Assembly (NCBI GenBank): GCA_964359095.1
Contig: CAYHRJ010000024.1
Coordinates: forward strand, 1 to 15,890
Origin: JACRJW01 sp964359095
GTDB taxonomy: Bacteria; Patescibacteriota; Patescibacteriia; UBA9934; GWF2-40-263
Direction: 5' to 3'
DNA: 15,890 nucleotides
A program made the translations under genes and the position numbers. This document shows positions 5,604 to 11,575 of this stretch, one piece after another; positions within the stretch are counted from its first letter, which is position 1; every line of letters starts with the position of its first letter. The notes beneath the pieces are model-generated. The model saw nothing but the letters and a program-made list of their open reading frames with translations, searched no databases and was not told the origin of the DNA.

Positions 5604-6550
5604 ATCGTATGAACAACAACTGCGAGATCTCCTGCTTGTGCACGGGACGGACGAAAAGATTTTCGCCCTACTTCATCGTCTGCTGCGCGCTGAAGCACAT
5701 CCTCTGCCTGCAGATCATCCGATACAACATTCAAGCAGTTCTTTATATCACGCGCTGTGAGATTGTGTTGTACACCTGCGTTCACGATCACGAGACGATC
5801 ACCTGAAAAAATGTCATAGGTTTCCACCTCCGGCATGATGCGTGTGACATTTTTTCCCGTGACAGAGACAACGTCATTGCGTAAAGCAAACAACTGCTGG
5901 TGTTCGGATGACAATTCAGCTGGAGCTCGAGCCTGATCAATCTGCTCGTACTCTTCTTGTGTGAGAAATTCTGAAGCGCGGTGCTCAGCAAGACCAGTGC
6001 CATCCTCGGTCATCTGCGTAAGTCGCTCACCGCGAAGTAGATACACCCTGGCATCGCCAAGATGAGAGACATACAAACGCTTCTTTCCATCTGGAAGATC
6101 CACGACCTTGGCAATCGATGCGCGCAATTCGGCATTTCCAAATTCCTTTTGAAGAACGCTCCGTGACCTCATCTTAGCAACCGTCGGCAAAAAAATTTCC
6201 TTTAGCTTTGTCTGTACAAGCGCATCAACTCTTGCCACACGTTCTTGTGTGGATCCTGGACAGTGAAGATTATTTTCAATCTGGCGATCGAGCGACGCAC
6301 CGAAGTCTTGTGTTACACTCCACACTAAATCATGCGCCACAAGCGCGGCGACTTCTTCTTGTCCACTCCCCTGTGCAACGCCAAACAATCCATGTTCCGA
6401 ATCGTTAAGTTTTGCACAGCCTGAAAATGCTTTTCGCCGTTCACTCCCCAATTCAACACGACCCTTAAGCTCAGGGAATCCTTGATTCAGTTCCTGTGAT
6501 ACGTGGCGCTCGAAACTGTGCGCAATTTGCATCATGTCATGTTCTCTCAT
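5600..6550 (-). CDS. PP2C-fold protein, probable pseudophosphatase
   Basis: This 316-aa protein has the outline of a PP2C (PPM) serine/threonine phosphatase: HGLFGVAQGSG (53-63) in place of the GLFGVADGMGG motif, SHLGDARVYLLRGERLTQMTEDGT (162-185) as the strand pair usually reading VGDSRAYLLR...LTEDHS, GDRLVIVNAGV (250-260) for GDRLLLCSDGL, and AGDLAVVVH (306-314) for DNITVVVV. The metal-binding aspartates of these motifs are replaced: Q60 for D, A258 for D, and G307-D308 for D-N. Without the metal pair it should not hydrolyse phosphoester bonds, so it may bind a phosphoprotein or regulate a partner. No membrane segment is seen. It lies 23 bp after the antiporter gene, has its own extended -10, and its stop overlaps the hrcA -35 box. 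The family assignment is fairly firm; loss of activity is inferred. Confidence 0.75.
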   Translation of the reverse strand: MREHDMMQIAHSFERHVSQELNQGFPELKGRVELGSERRKAFSGCAKLNDSEHGLFGVAQGSGQEEVAALVAHDLVWSVTQDFGASLDRQIENNLHCPGSTQERVARVDALVQTKLKEIFLPTVAKMRSRSVLQKEFGNAELRASIAKVVDLPDGKKRLYVSHLGDARVYLLRGERLTQMTEDGTGLAEHRASEFLTQEEYEQIDQARAPAELSSEHQQLFALRNDVVSVTGKNVTRIMPEVETYDIFSGDRLVIVNAGVQHNLTARDIKNCLNVVSDDLQAEDVLQRAADDEVGRKSFRPSRAQAGDLAVVVHTI

Positions 6551-6558
6551 ACAGGATC

Positions 6559-6567
6559 AGTATACCA
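6559..6567 (-). promoter_or_regulatory. Extended -10 promoter for the PP2C-like gene
   Basis: On the - strand TGGTATACT (6567-6559) is an extended -10 (TGn plus TATACT) that ends 8 bases before the ATG at 6550, so the mRNA would be leaderless or nearly so. No good -35 is visible. Confidence 0.5.
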
Positions 6568-6573
6568 AAACTG

Positions 6574-8235
6574 TTAGACACGCGCCGACTTGGCGACCGT
6601 CTCCCAGGACCGTTTCGCTGTTTTCTTCTCTCGTAAAATTTCAGAAAACTTTTTTCCACTCAGAACCGACGGCACAATCACATAGGTTGCTCCCAACCGA
6701 TAGCAGGCCGCAGCCTCAACACTTGAGTGCACGGAGACCACCACCACGCCTTTGAACCGACGGACTTTTAGATAAGCCAGCAACTGCGTACTGATCGCCA
6801 CATCGGGGATGGTGGAAATAATCAACTTGGCTTTTGTGACAAAAAGCTCGTCCAAAAAATTTTCATCACCCACATCACCGTAGATCGCTGGTTCGTGACG
6901 AGCAGCCAGCTCGCGAATCACGACGGGATCAAAATCCACAACCGAGAACGATTGTTTCATTGCACGAATCGTCTTCAACACTTCTGCACCGGTTCGGTGG
7001 TAGCCAAACAACAGAATCTGTGTGGCCTCATGGCGGACTTGACGCTCAGCATGCAAAATATTTCCTGGCTCAAGCCAACGCAGGAATGGTTGAAGTCGCT
7101 TAAAGATCCGCTCGTTGTGTTCGATGAGAAACGAACTCGCAGTTATTGTGATAAGTCCAACAGCTGTGGCAAGAACAAGCGCACTCTCGTCAACGTGTCC
7201 CGCAGCCATCCCGGCAATAATCACGATGAACGAGAACTCGGAAATCTGTGCTACGGTTGTGCCGGCAAGAAATCCTGTGCGTGGATGGTAACCAAGCAGA
7301 CGCATGATGACCATCATGATAAGTAGATTCCCGATAAGGACATAGAGACTCAGCACGATCGTTGGAATCAAAATGGTACTCAGACTCTCAAATCCCAATC
7401 GCGTTCCCAGCACGATAAAAAAGATAATCAAGAAAAAATCTCGCAGTGGCCGAATACGCGCATTGATCTCACGCTCATACAACGATCCTGAAAGTGTGAT
7501 GCCAGCGATGAGCGCGCCGATCTCAATGCCAAAGCCAAGTGCGACGAGCGCACTGGCAATGAGGAAGCACCACGCAACAGCAAAGACAGATAAGAGTTCT
7601 TGGGACGTGGCGATAAAACTCAGGAGAGGTGGTAAAAGTTTGGTGGAAATAATCCAGAGAACAGGAATGAGGATCATGACTTTCAGCAGGGTCGTCGCCG
7701 CGATTGTTTCTAGACTCGCGCCGGTGTTGATCGCGGAGAGGCCAAGCAGAATCAGCATCGCGATAAAATCTTGCACGAGCAGGAAGCCAACGCTAATGCG
7801 ACCGTAGAGCGTGTCTAAATCCTGCTTATCCATGAGGAGCTTCACGATGATGATAGTGCTAGAAAAAGAAAACGCGACCGCGATGTAGATGCTCGTCATC
7901 GGATCAAACCCCAGTGAGCTGGTGATCACGAACCCGACGATGGAAGTCACGATCACCTGCGCCATTCCTGTTGCAAGAGCAATACCACCAACGTCGCGAA
8001 CATTTTTCCAGTTGAGACCAAGCCCCACTGTAAATAACAAAAAGGCCACGCCGATTTGCGACATGACATCAAAGACTTCTGATGTGCGCGTGAGAGCTAA
8101 AATCCCAGGGCCAACCAAGATGCCCGTGATAATGTAGGCGATGATAAGCGGCTGACGCAAGCGATGCACAATGAGCGCGATCGCCGCCGCAATAATCAAA
8201 ATCACCCCGATCTCAAAAAAAAGTTCCTCCAGCAT
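6574..8235 (-). CDS. KefB/CPA2-type cation:proton antiporter with TrkA-N domain
   Basis: From the ATG at 8235 the protein is 553 aa. About 12 membrane segments form a Na+/H+ exchanger (CPA2) domain, including IITGILVGPGIL near the start, VAFSFSSTIIIVKLL and the ion-path motif LLVQDFIAM. After about residue 395 a cytosolic Rossmann TrkA-N (RCK) domain follows: ILLFGYHRTGAEVLKTI, VVDFDP and YGDVGDENFLDEL. It probably moves K+ or Na+ against protons under nucleotide control. There is no TrkA-C domain. The first in-frame ATG (8265) would add ten residues, but an extended -10 (TGCTATACT) ends 6 bases before the 8235 ATG, which supports the shorter form. The gene is divergent from the ABC-F gene, and a palindromic repeat separates them. 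Confidence 0.9.
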   Translation of the reverse strand: MLEELFFEIGVILIIAAAIALIVHRLRQPLIIAYIITGILVGPGILALTRTSEVFDVMSQIGVAFLLFTVGLGLNWKNVRDVGGIALATGMAQVIVTSIVGFVITSSLGFDPMTSIYIAVAFSFSSTIIIVKLLMDKQDLDTLYGRISVGFLLVQDFIAMLILLGLSAINTGASLETIAATTLLKVMILIPVLWIISTKLLPPLLSFIATSQELLSVFAVAWCFLIASALVALGFGIEIGALIAGITLSGSLYEREINARIRPLRDFFLIIFFIVLGTRLGFESLSTILIPTIVLSLYVLIGNLLIMMVIMRLLGYHPRTGFLAGTTVAQISEFSFIVIIAGMAAGHVDESALVLATAVGLITITASSFLIEHNERIFKRLQPFLRWLEPGNILHAERQVRHEATQILLFGYHRTGAEVLKTIRAMKQSFSVVDFDPVVIRELAARHEPAIYGDVGDENFLDELFVTKAKLIISTIPDVAISTQLLAYLKVRRFKGVVVVSVHSSVEAAACYRLGATYVIVPSVLSGKKFSEILREKKTAKRSWETVAKSARV

Positions 8236-8241
8236 GAGAGG

Positions 8242-8250
8242 AGTATAGCA
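8242..8250 (-). promoter_or_regulatory. Extended -10 promoter for the antiporter
   Basis: On the - strand TGCTATACT (8250-8242) ends 6 bases before the ATG at 8235, which puts the expected transcript start on the start codon (leaderless). No -35 match is seen at the usual distance. Confidence 0.5.
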
Positions 8251-8275
8251 TAGGAACCATTGCAAAACTCAAATC

Positions 8276-8348
8276 TGTCATTGCGAGGAGTCCTGCGACG
8301 AAGCAATCCCTAAGAGATTGCTTCGGTCGATGCGACCTCGCAATGACA
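8276..8348. repeat. Palindromic dispersed repeat (MITE-like)
   Basis: The outer arms TGTCATTGCGAGG (8276-8288) and CCTCGCAATGACA (8336-8348) are exact reverse complements. The inner arms CGACGAAGCAATC (8296-8308) and 8316-8329 pair with one bulged G at 8326. Palindromes of this CATTGCGAGG...GAAGCAATC type are, from memory, scattered through many unrelated bacterial genomes, so other copies are likely in this one. It sits between two divergent promoters. Confidence 0.85.
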
Positions 8349-8377
8349 AGTACTACTTTTGCAGAGGCCTCCATAAG

Positions 8378-8406
8378 TTGAAAAATGCAATCGATCGTGC
8401 TACATT
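8378..8406 (+). promoter_or_regulatory. Promoter of the ABC-F gene
   Basis: TTGAAA (8378-8383), 17-bp spacer, TACATT (8401-8406) preceded by TGC. The ATG follows 10 bases later, leaving a leader of only about 3-4 bases. Confidence 0.6.
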
Positions 8407-8416
8407 TTGCGCCGTT

Positions 8417-9874
8417 ATGGCAGCAGGCAACGTGATTGTCCGATTTGAAGATGTGTCGTTTGGATACAGTAAGGAAAGTCCCATTCTTGATGAGACGAGT
8501 TTTTCGGTGCGCGAGAATACCAAACTGACGCTCATGGGACAAAACGGCGCTGGAAAAAGCACGCTGTTCAAACTCATCACAGGAGAGATGAAACCGGACA
8601 AGGGAAATGTACATGTGTTGTTGGGTTCCACCATGGCCACAGCCAAGCAAGTCATGGCGCGTGAGCATCTTACTGAATCTGTCCGCGACTATTTTGCGCA
8701 AGCATTCGTCGACGTACCGTACAACCTCGACAAAAAAATCAAAGACGTACTCGAAGTCGTAAACCTCACAGCGCCTCTTGAAAAACCTGTTGGTGATTTT
8801 TCTGGAGGTCAGCAAGCGCGCCTGCTTCTTGCCTACGCGCTTATTCAGGAACCCGACATCTTGTTACTCGACGAACCAACAAATAATCTCGACCGCGACG
8901 GCATCGATCACCTCACCATGTTTCTGATCATGTACCCAAAAACAGTAGTCGTGATTTCTCACGACGCAGATTTCTTGAATAGCTTCACCGAGGGCGTCTT
9001 GCACTTGGATGTCTTCACGGGAAAAGTAGAAAAGTACGACGGGAACTACACAGACGTCGTAGAAGAAATCACAGCGCGCGTCGAACGCGATCGCGCAAAA
9101 AACGCTCAGCTTCTAAAAACTATTCAGGATCGAAAAGACAAAGTAAATTTTTTCGCGCACAAAGGTGGAAAAATGCGCAAGCTCGCGAGCAAGCTTCGAG
9201 ACGAGGTCGCCGAGGCAGAAGAAAATATGGTTGATGTGCGCCGTGACGATCGAACGATTACAAACTTTTCCATTCCCTCTCAGCCGTTCACCGAACCGAT
9301 CGTCCACATCACTGGCGTGAAAGTGATCCAGAACCATGAGCCACATCACGTCAAAACCAATCTGACTCTGCGCCGACGGAACCACTTACTGATCGCTGGC
9401 CCAAATGGGATTGGAAAAAGTACGCTCTTGCGAAGCCTGGCCGAGGGAAAAGATCCCGAAACCGTCATAACACCAGGCGTGAAGGTCGGCTATTACAAAC
9501 AAGATTTCTCTGGATTGGACTTCAAAAAAACCGCGTACGCCGCGCTTGAGGAAATCATGGACCAACCTGACAACGAAACCATCCGCCGCACAGCTGCACG
9601 ATTTCTTCTCGACGGCGACGCCCTCGCCACTCCAGTTGGCGCTCTCTCTGAAGGTCAAAAAGGACTACTGTGCTTTGCCCGATTCGTCCTGCAAGAACCT
9701 GGCCTGCTCATCTTTGACGAACCAACCAACCACATAAACTTCCGTCACCTCCCAGTCATCGCCCGCGCCCTGAACGACTACGAAGGCTGCCTCATCGTCG
9801 TCAGTCACGCAGAGGATTTTGTAAAACAGATTCGATTTGATGAGACGCTGGATCTCGCGGCGTTGAAAAAATAG
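8417..9874 (+). CDS. ABC-F family ATPase (ribosome-associated, EttA/Uup-like)
   Basis: The 485-aa protein has two ATP-binding cassettes and no membrane segments, which defines ABC-F. The first cassette has Walker A GQNGAGKST (41-49), signature FSGGQ (128-132) and Walker B ILLLDEPTNNLD (148-159). A charged helical linker spans about 215-275. The second cassette has Walker A GPNGIGKST (328-336), signature LSEGQ (410-414) and Walker B LLIFDEPTNHINF (430-442), where the usual D-loop Leu-Asp is Ile-Asn. ABC-F proteins act at the ribosomal E site in translation control or antibiotic protection; which role applies here is unknown. The ATG at 8417 fits the family start and the promoter at 8378; an upstream start at 8318 would read through the repeat. 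The last 115 bp recur, inverted and mutated, at 11338-11452. Confidence 0.93.
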   Translation: MAAGNVIVRFEDVSFGYSKESPILDETSFSVRENTKLTLMGQNGAGKSTLFKLITGEMKPDKGNVHVLLGSTMATAKQVMAREHLTESVRDYFAQAFVDVPYNLDKKIKDVLEVVNLTAPLEKPVGDFSGGQQARLLLAYALIQEPDILLLDEPTNNLDRDGIDHLTMFLIMYPKTVVVISHDADFLNSFTEGVLHLDVFTGKVEKYDGNYTDVVEEITARVERDRAKNAQLLKTIQDRKDKVNFFAHKGGKMRKLASKLRDEVAEAEENMVDVRRDDRTITNFSIPSQPFTEPIVHITGVKVIQNHEPHHVKTNLTLRRRNHLLIAGPNGIGKSTLLRSLAEGKDPETVITPGVKVGYYKQDFSGLDFKKTAYAALEEIMDQPDNETIRRTAARFLLDGDALATPVGALSEGQKGLLCFARFVLQEPGLLIFDEPTNHINFRHLPVIARALNDYEGCLIVVSHAEDFVKQIRFDETLDLAALKK

Positions 9875-9953
9875 TTGTATCGACAACATCACTACACCTA
9901 TATCTACGACTGCCAGGGCTAGTCGCTCCTTACCGTGTTTCATTGCTCTATCG

Positions 9954-9984
9954 GCCGCCATGGATCACCTGACGGCTTTTTTTT
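9954..9984 (+). terminator. Candidate terminator after the ABC-F gene
   Basis: GCCG (9954-9957) and CGGC (9973-9976) form a short stem followed at once by eight T (9977-9984). The stem is weak but the T-tract is strong. The rest of the gap 9875-10060 shows no gene. Confidence 0.45.
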
Positions 9985-10068
9985 GATCGCGCTTTTGAGA
10001 ATGTGGTCAGACCCGGAATCAGGAATTTCAGAAGTCACATCGAAAGGACATAAACCACACCAAAACAA

Positions 10069-10115
10069 AAAGACGTACGAGTGATCGGTAGCGAAATAAT
10101 CACGAGTACGTCTTT
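10069..10115 (-). terminator. Strong intrinsic terminator of the four-helix-bundle gene
   Basis: AAAGACGTAC (10069-10078) and GTACGTCTTT (10106-10115) pair perfectly, with a further inner stem TGAT/ATCA (10082-10085/10099-10102). On the - strand the hairpin starts 2 bases after the gene's stop codon and runs into TTTTTGTTTT. Confidence 0.85.
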
Positions 10116-10117
10116 GA

Positions 10118-10468
10118 TTAAGATTTCTGGCTCTGAATAAGTCCAAACAGCATTTTTGAAACGGTTTCAAAAGCAGCGTAGAATTTTTGAAAAGTCCCTT
10201 GGTCGACAATCCCATCATCATGAAGAAGTTCGAACAGAGAAACACACTCGTAAACCGAACCACGAGAGATTGTATAAAAATTGCGCTTATCTCCAGGTGA
10301 AAATTTCCCACTTCCCTCGGCGATGTTTATAACCATGCTGATGGAAGCTCTGTGAAGCTGATCTCGAACGTATGAGTCTGCATTCTTGCTTGATCGCAAT
10401 AGTCGTTGAACCTCCTTGTTCAACCCTTTCGCTTTTTGATAGACCTCAAGTTTTTCAAAGTCGAACAT
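10118..10468 (-). CDS. Four helix bundle protein (23S rRNA IVS-type)
   Basis: This is a 116-aa protein of the TIGR02436/S23 family. It begins MFDFEKLEVYQKAKGLNKEV, has the central RDQLHRASISMVINIAEGSGK motif, and continues with helices ending in MLFGLIQSQKS. The family was first met as an ORF inside 23S rRNA intervening sequences; here it is free-standing, and its cellular role is unknown. The ATG at 10468 is chosen over an upstream TTG (10486) because GGAG lies 6 bases before it, one of the few clear Shine-Dalgarno sites in the window. A strong terminator follows directly, so it is a single-gene unit. It sits between the ABC-F gene and tRNA-Glu, next to a large palindrome. Confidence 0.93.
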   Translation of the reverse strand: MFDFEKLEVYQKAKGLNKEVQRLLRSSKNADSYVRDQLHRASISMVINIAEGSGKFSPGDKRNFYTISRGSVYECVSLFELLHDDGIVDQGTFQKFYAAFETVSKMLFGLIQSQKS

Positions 10469-10513
10469 AAAAATCTCCAATGTCAAAATACAAAATACAC
10501 ACTACACCATACT

Positions 10514-10589
10514 CCAACAATTTCCAAAAGGAATTGTTCGTGTGTGGGTTGTGTGTACTTTGGGAACAATTTCTTTTGGAAATTGTTGG
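10514..10589. repeat. Double palindrome abutting tRNA-Glu
   Basis: The 17 bases at 10514-10530 and at 10573-10589 are exact reverse complements. Inside them GAATTGTTC (10531-10539) and GAACAATTTC (10564-10573) also pair, with one bulge. The four arms can form one long hairpin (outer with outer) or two side-by-side hairpins (AACAATTTCC with GGAATTGTT, and AACAATTTC with GAAATTGTT). The last three bases (10587-10589) are the encoded CCA of the tRNA. On the - strand it could end the tRNA transcript, though it has no T-tract. Confidence 0.75.
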
Positions 10590-10661
10590 TGACCCCACGG
10601 AGAATCGAACTCCGATTTGCAGGATGAGAACCTGCCGTCCTAACCGTTAGACGATGAGGCC
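10587..10661 (-). tRNA. tRNA-Glu (anticodon CUC)
   Basis: Read on the - strand, the acceptor arm GGCCTCA pairs with TGGGGTC (two G-U pairs), followed by discriminator A and an encoded CCA. The D arm carries GTC...GAC around TAACGGTTAG. The anticodon arm is GCAGG-TTCTCAT-CCTGC with anticodon CTC, reading GAG. The T arm is CGGAG-TTCGATT-CTCCG. The length is 75 with CCA. Most bacteria use a UUC anticodon for Glu; CUC is a secondary isoacceptor. Confidence 0.95.
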
Positions 10662-10694
10662 GAAGAATTAAGGACGCGGCAAAGCGTAGCATAA

Positions 10695-10973
10695 TTATTC
10701 GAAGAGTGTCGAGTGTGTGCCGGTTGAGAGGAGTTCCAGGACAAGGATATCTTCGTGTCGTTTGTAGATGAGAAGCCAGTCAGGAGCGACATGGCATTCT
10801 CGATAGTCGTTTAACTGTCCAGTGAGCTTGTGGTCCTGGTTTGCGAGCGGGAGCGATTTTCCTTGATGAAGAATTTCGATGACGGCTTCGAGTTTTTTAA
10901 GAAGCGACGGATGCACTTTTTTCAGCCTTCTCAGCTGCTTTTGAAAACGCTTCGAACCAACGATGATGTACAT
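10695..10973 (-). CDS. yafQ: YafQ-family mRNA interferase toxin
   Basis: The 92-aa RelE/ParE-fold protein closely follows E. coli YafQ: LPLANQDHKLTGQ, YRECHVAPDWLLIYK and STGTHSTLFE. The residues matching the YafQ active site are present (H48, H61, D65, W66, H87, F91), but the Arg that usually precedes TGTH is Ser here (S83). YafQ cuts mRNA at the ribosome A site unless held by its antitoxin. The gene follows the antitoxin with a 3-base gap, and GAGG overlaps the antitoxin stop, so translation is likely coupled. The tRNA-Glu gene lies just downstream. Confidence 0.92.
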   Translation of the reverse strand: MYIIVGSKRFQKQLRRLKKVHPSLLKKLEAVIEILHQGKSLPLANQDHKLTGQLNDYRECHVAPDWLLIYKRHEDILVLELLSTGTHSTLFE

Positions 10974-10976
10974 ACC

Positions 10977-11258
10977 TCATTTCAAGAGTTCCATCATCAA
11001 TTCCTTGGTTGAAGTGTATCCTTTCATTTTTCCTGCTTTGTATGCCTTCAGTGTTTCGTTGGATTCCTGGATCAGTTGCGTTTCTTGTTTGGCGGTGAAA
11101 CCGTTCTTTGTCACGAGTGGAAAAGGGATTCCCTGGATACGACTAATTTGGCGAAAATAGATTTTTACGGCACCGCTCATGTCGATACCAAGTCGATCAA
11201 GCACACGCTTGGCATCCCGTTTTGTTTTATCATCAAGTCGGATTTGGACGGTCGTCAT
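10977..11258 (-). CDS. dinJ: RelB/DinJ-family antitoxin
   Basis: This 93-aa protein has a ribbon-helix-helix N-terminus (TTVQIRLDDKTKRDAKRVLDRLGIDMSGAVKIYFRQI) and the IQGIPFPL stretch typical of DinJ/RelB. The tail, rich in E, K and M, should wrap the toxin. It neutralises YafQ and, by analogy, represses its own operon. I take the ATG at 11258: a TTG at 11264 adds only two residues, and the -10 box ends 8 bases before 11258. With its promoter directly upstream the mRNA would be nearly leaderless. The gene order antitoxin-toxin is standard. Confidence 0.92.
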   Translation of the reverse strand: MTTVQIRLDDKTKRDAKRVLDRLGIDMSGAVKIYFRQISRIQGIPFPLVTKNGFTAKQETQLIQESNETLKAYKAGKMKGYTSTKELMMELLK

Positions 11259-11266
11259 ATGCAATC

Positions 11267-11294
11267 AGAATATCAGATGTAGTGATGTTGTCAA
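11267..11294 (-). promoter_or_regulatory. Promoter of the toxin-antitoxin operon
   Basis: On the - strand TTGACA (11294-11289), 16-bp spacer, TATTCT (11272-11267) preceded by TGA (extended -10). The ATG follows 8 bases later. The core ACAACATCACTACA is also found just after the ABC-F stop (9883-9896), where the -35 reads TCGACA. Confidence 0.7.
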
Positions 11295-11337
11295 TACACA
11301 CGAAACCGACAAGATTCTGGGTCGAGTACGGGAACCG

Positions 11338-11452
11338 TTATTTGATGAGCGTGGCTAGATCCAGTGTCTGATCAAAACGAATTTGTTTTACAAAGTCCTC
11401 TGCGTGACTGACGACGATGAGGCAGCCTTCGTAGTCGTTCAGTGCGCGGGCG
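11338..11452 (-). pseudogene. Inverted 3' fragment of the neighbouring ABC-F gene
   Basis: The 115 bp match 9760-9874 in inverse orientation at 101 of 115 positions, with only one mismatch in the first 56. They encode ARALNDYEGCLIVVSHAED and on through FVKQIRFDQTLDLATLIK to a stop, corresponding to residues 449-485 of the ABC-F protein. An in-frame ATG at 11472 exists, but a stop lies just upstream and no ABC-F sequence precedes the block. The 15 bases at 11278-11292 match 9882-9896 just past the ABC-F stop, so the duplicated tract extended into the flank. It carries no function on its own. Confidence 0.9.
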
Positions 11453-11540
11453 CTCAACCGTGATCGGATCATGGCTCTCTACCAAACCTTCTGGTGCGGA
11501 CGAAAAGCCAACTCGGCTAGACTACCGCTTCCGTAAACGC

Positions 11541-11575
11541 ATAGCCTCCCATCGGGACGGCTATTTTCTTTTTTT
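11541..11575 (+). terminator. Orphan intrinsic terminator on the + strand
   Basis: ATAGCC-t-CCC / GGG-ac-GGCTAT (11541-11564, loop ATC) is followed by TTTTCTTTTTTT (11564-11575). The form is textbook for + strand transcription, yet no + strand gene is seen upstream until the ABC-F gene at 9874. The T-tract overlaps the murF stop codon. On the - strand the hairpin lacks a T-tract. The rest of 11295-11540 shows only the ABC-F fragment. Confidence 0.7.

Noticed and set aside
8213..8815. 200-aa frame on the - strand across the repeat and the ABC-F start
   Set aside because: It overlaps two better genes and includes the translated palindrome, a well-known source of spurious proteins.
9940..10311. 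123-aa frame between the ABC-F gene and the four-helix-bundle gene
   Set aside because: It covers the terminator and overlaps the four-helix-bundle gene in another frame.
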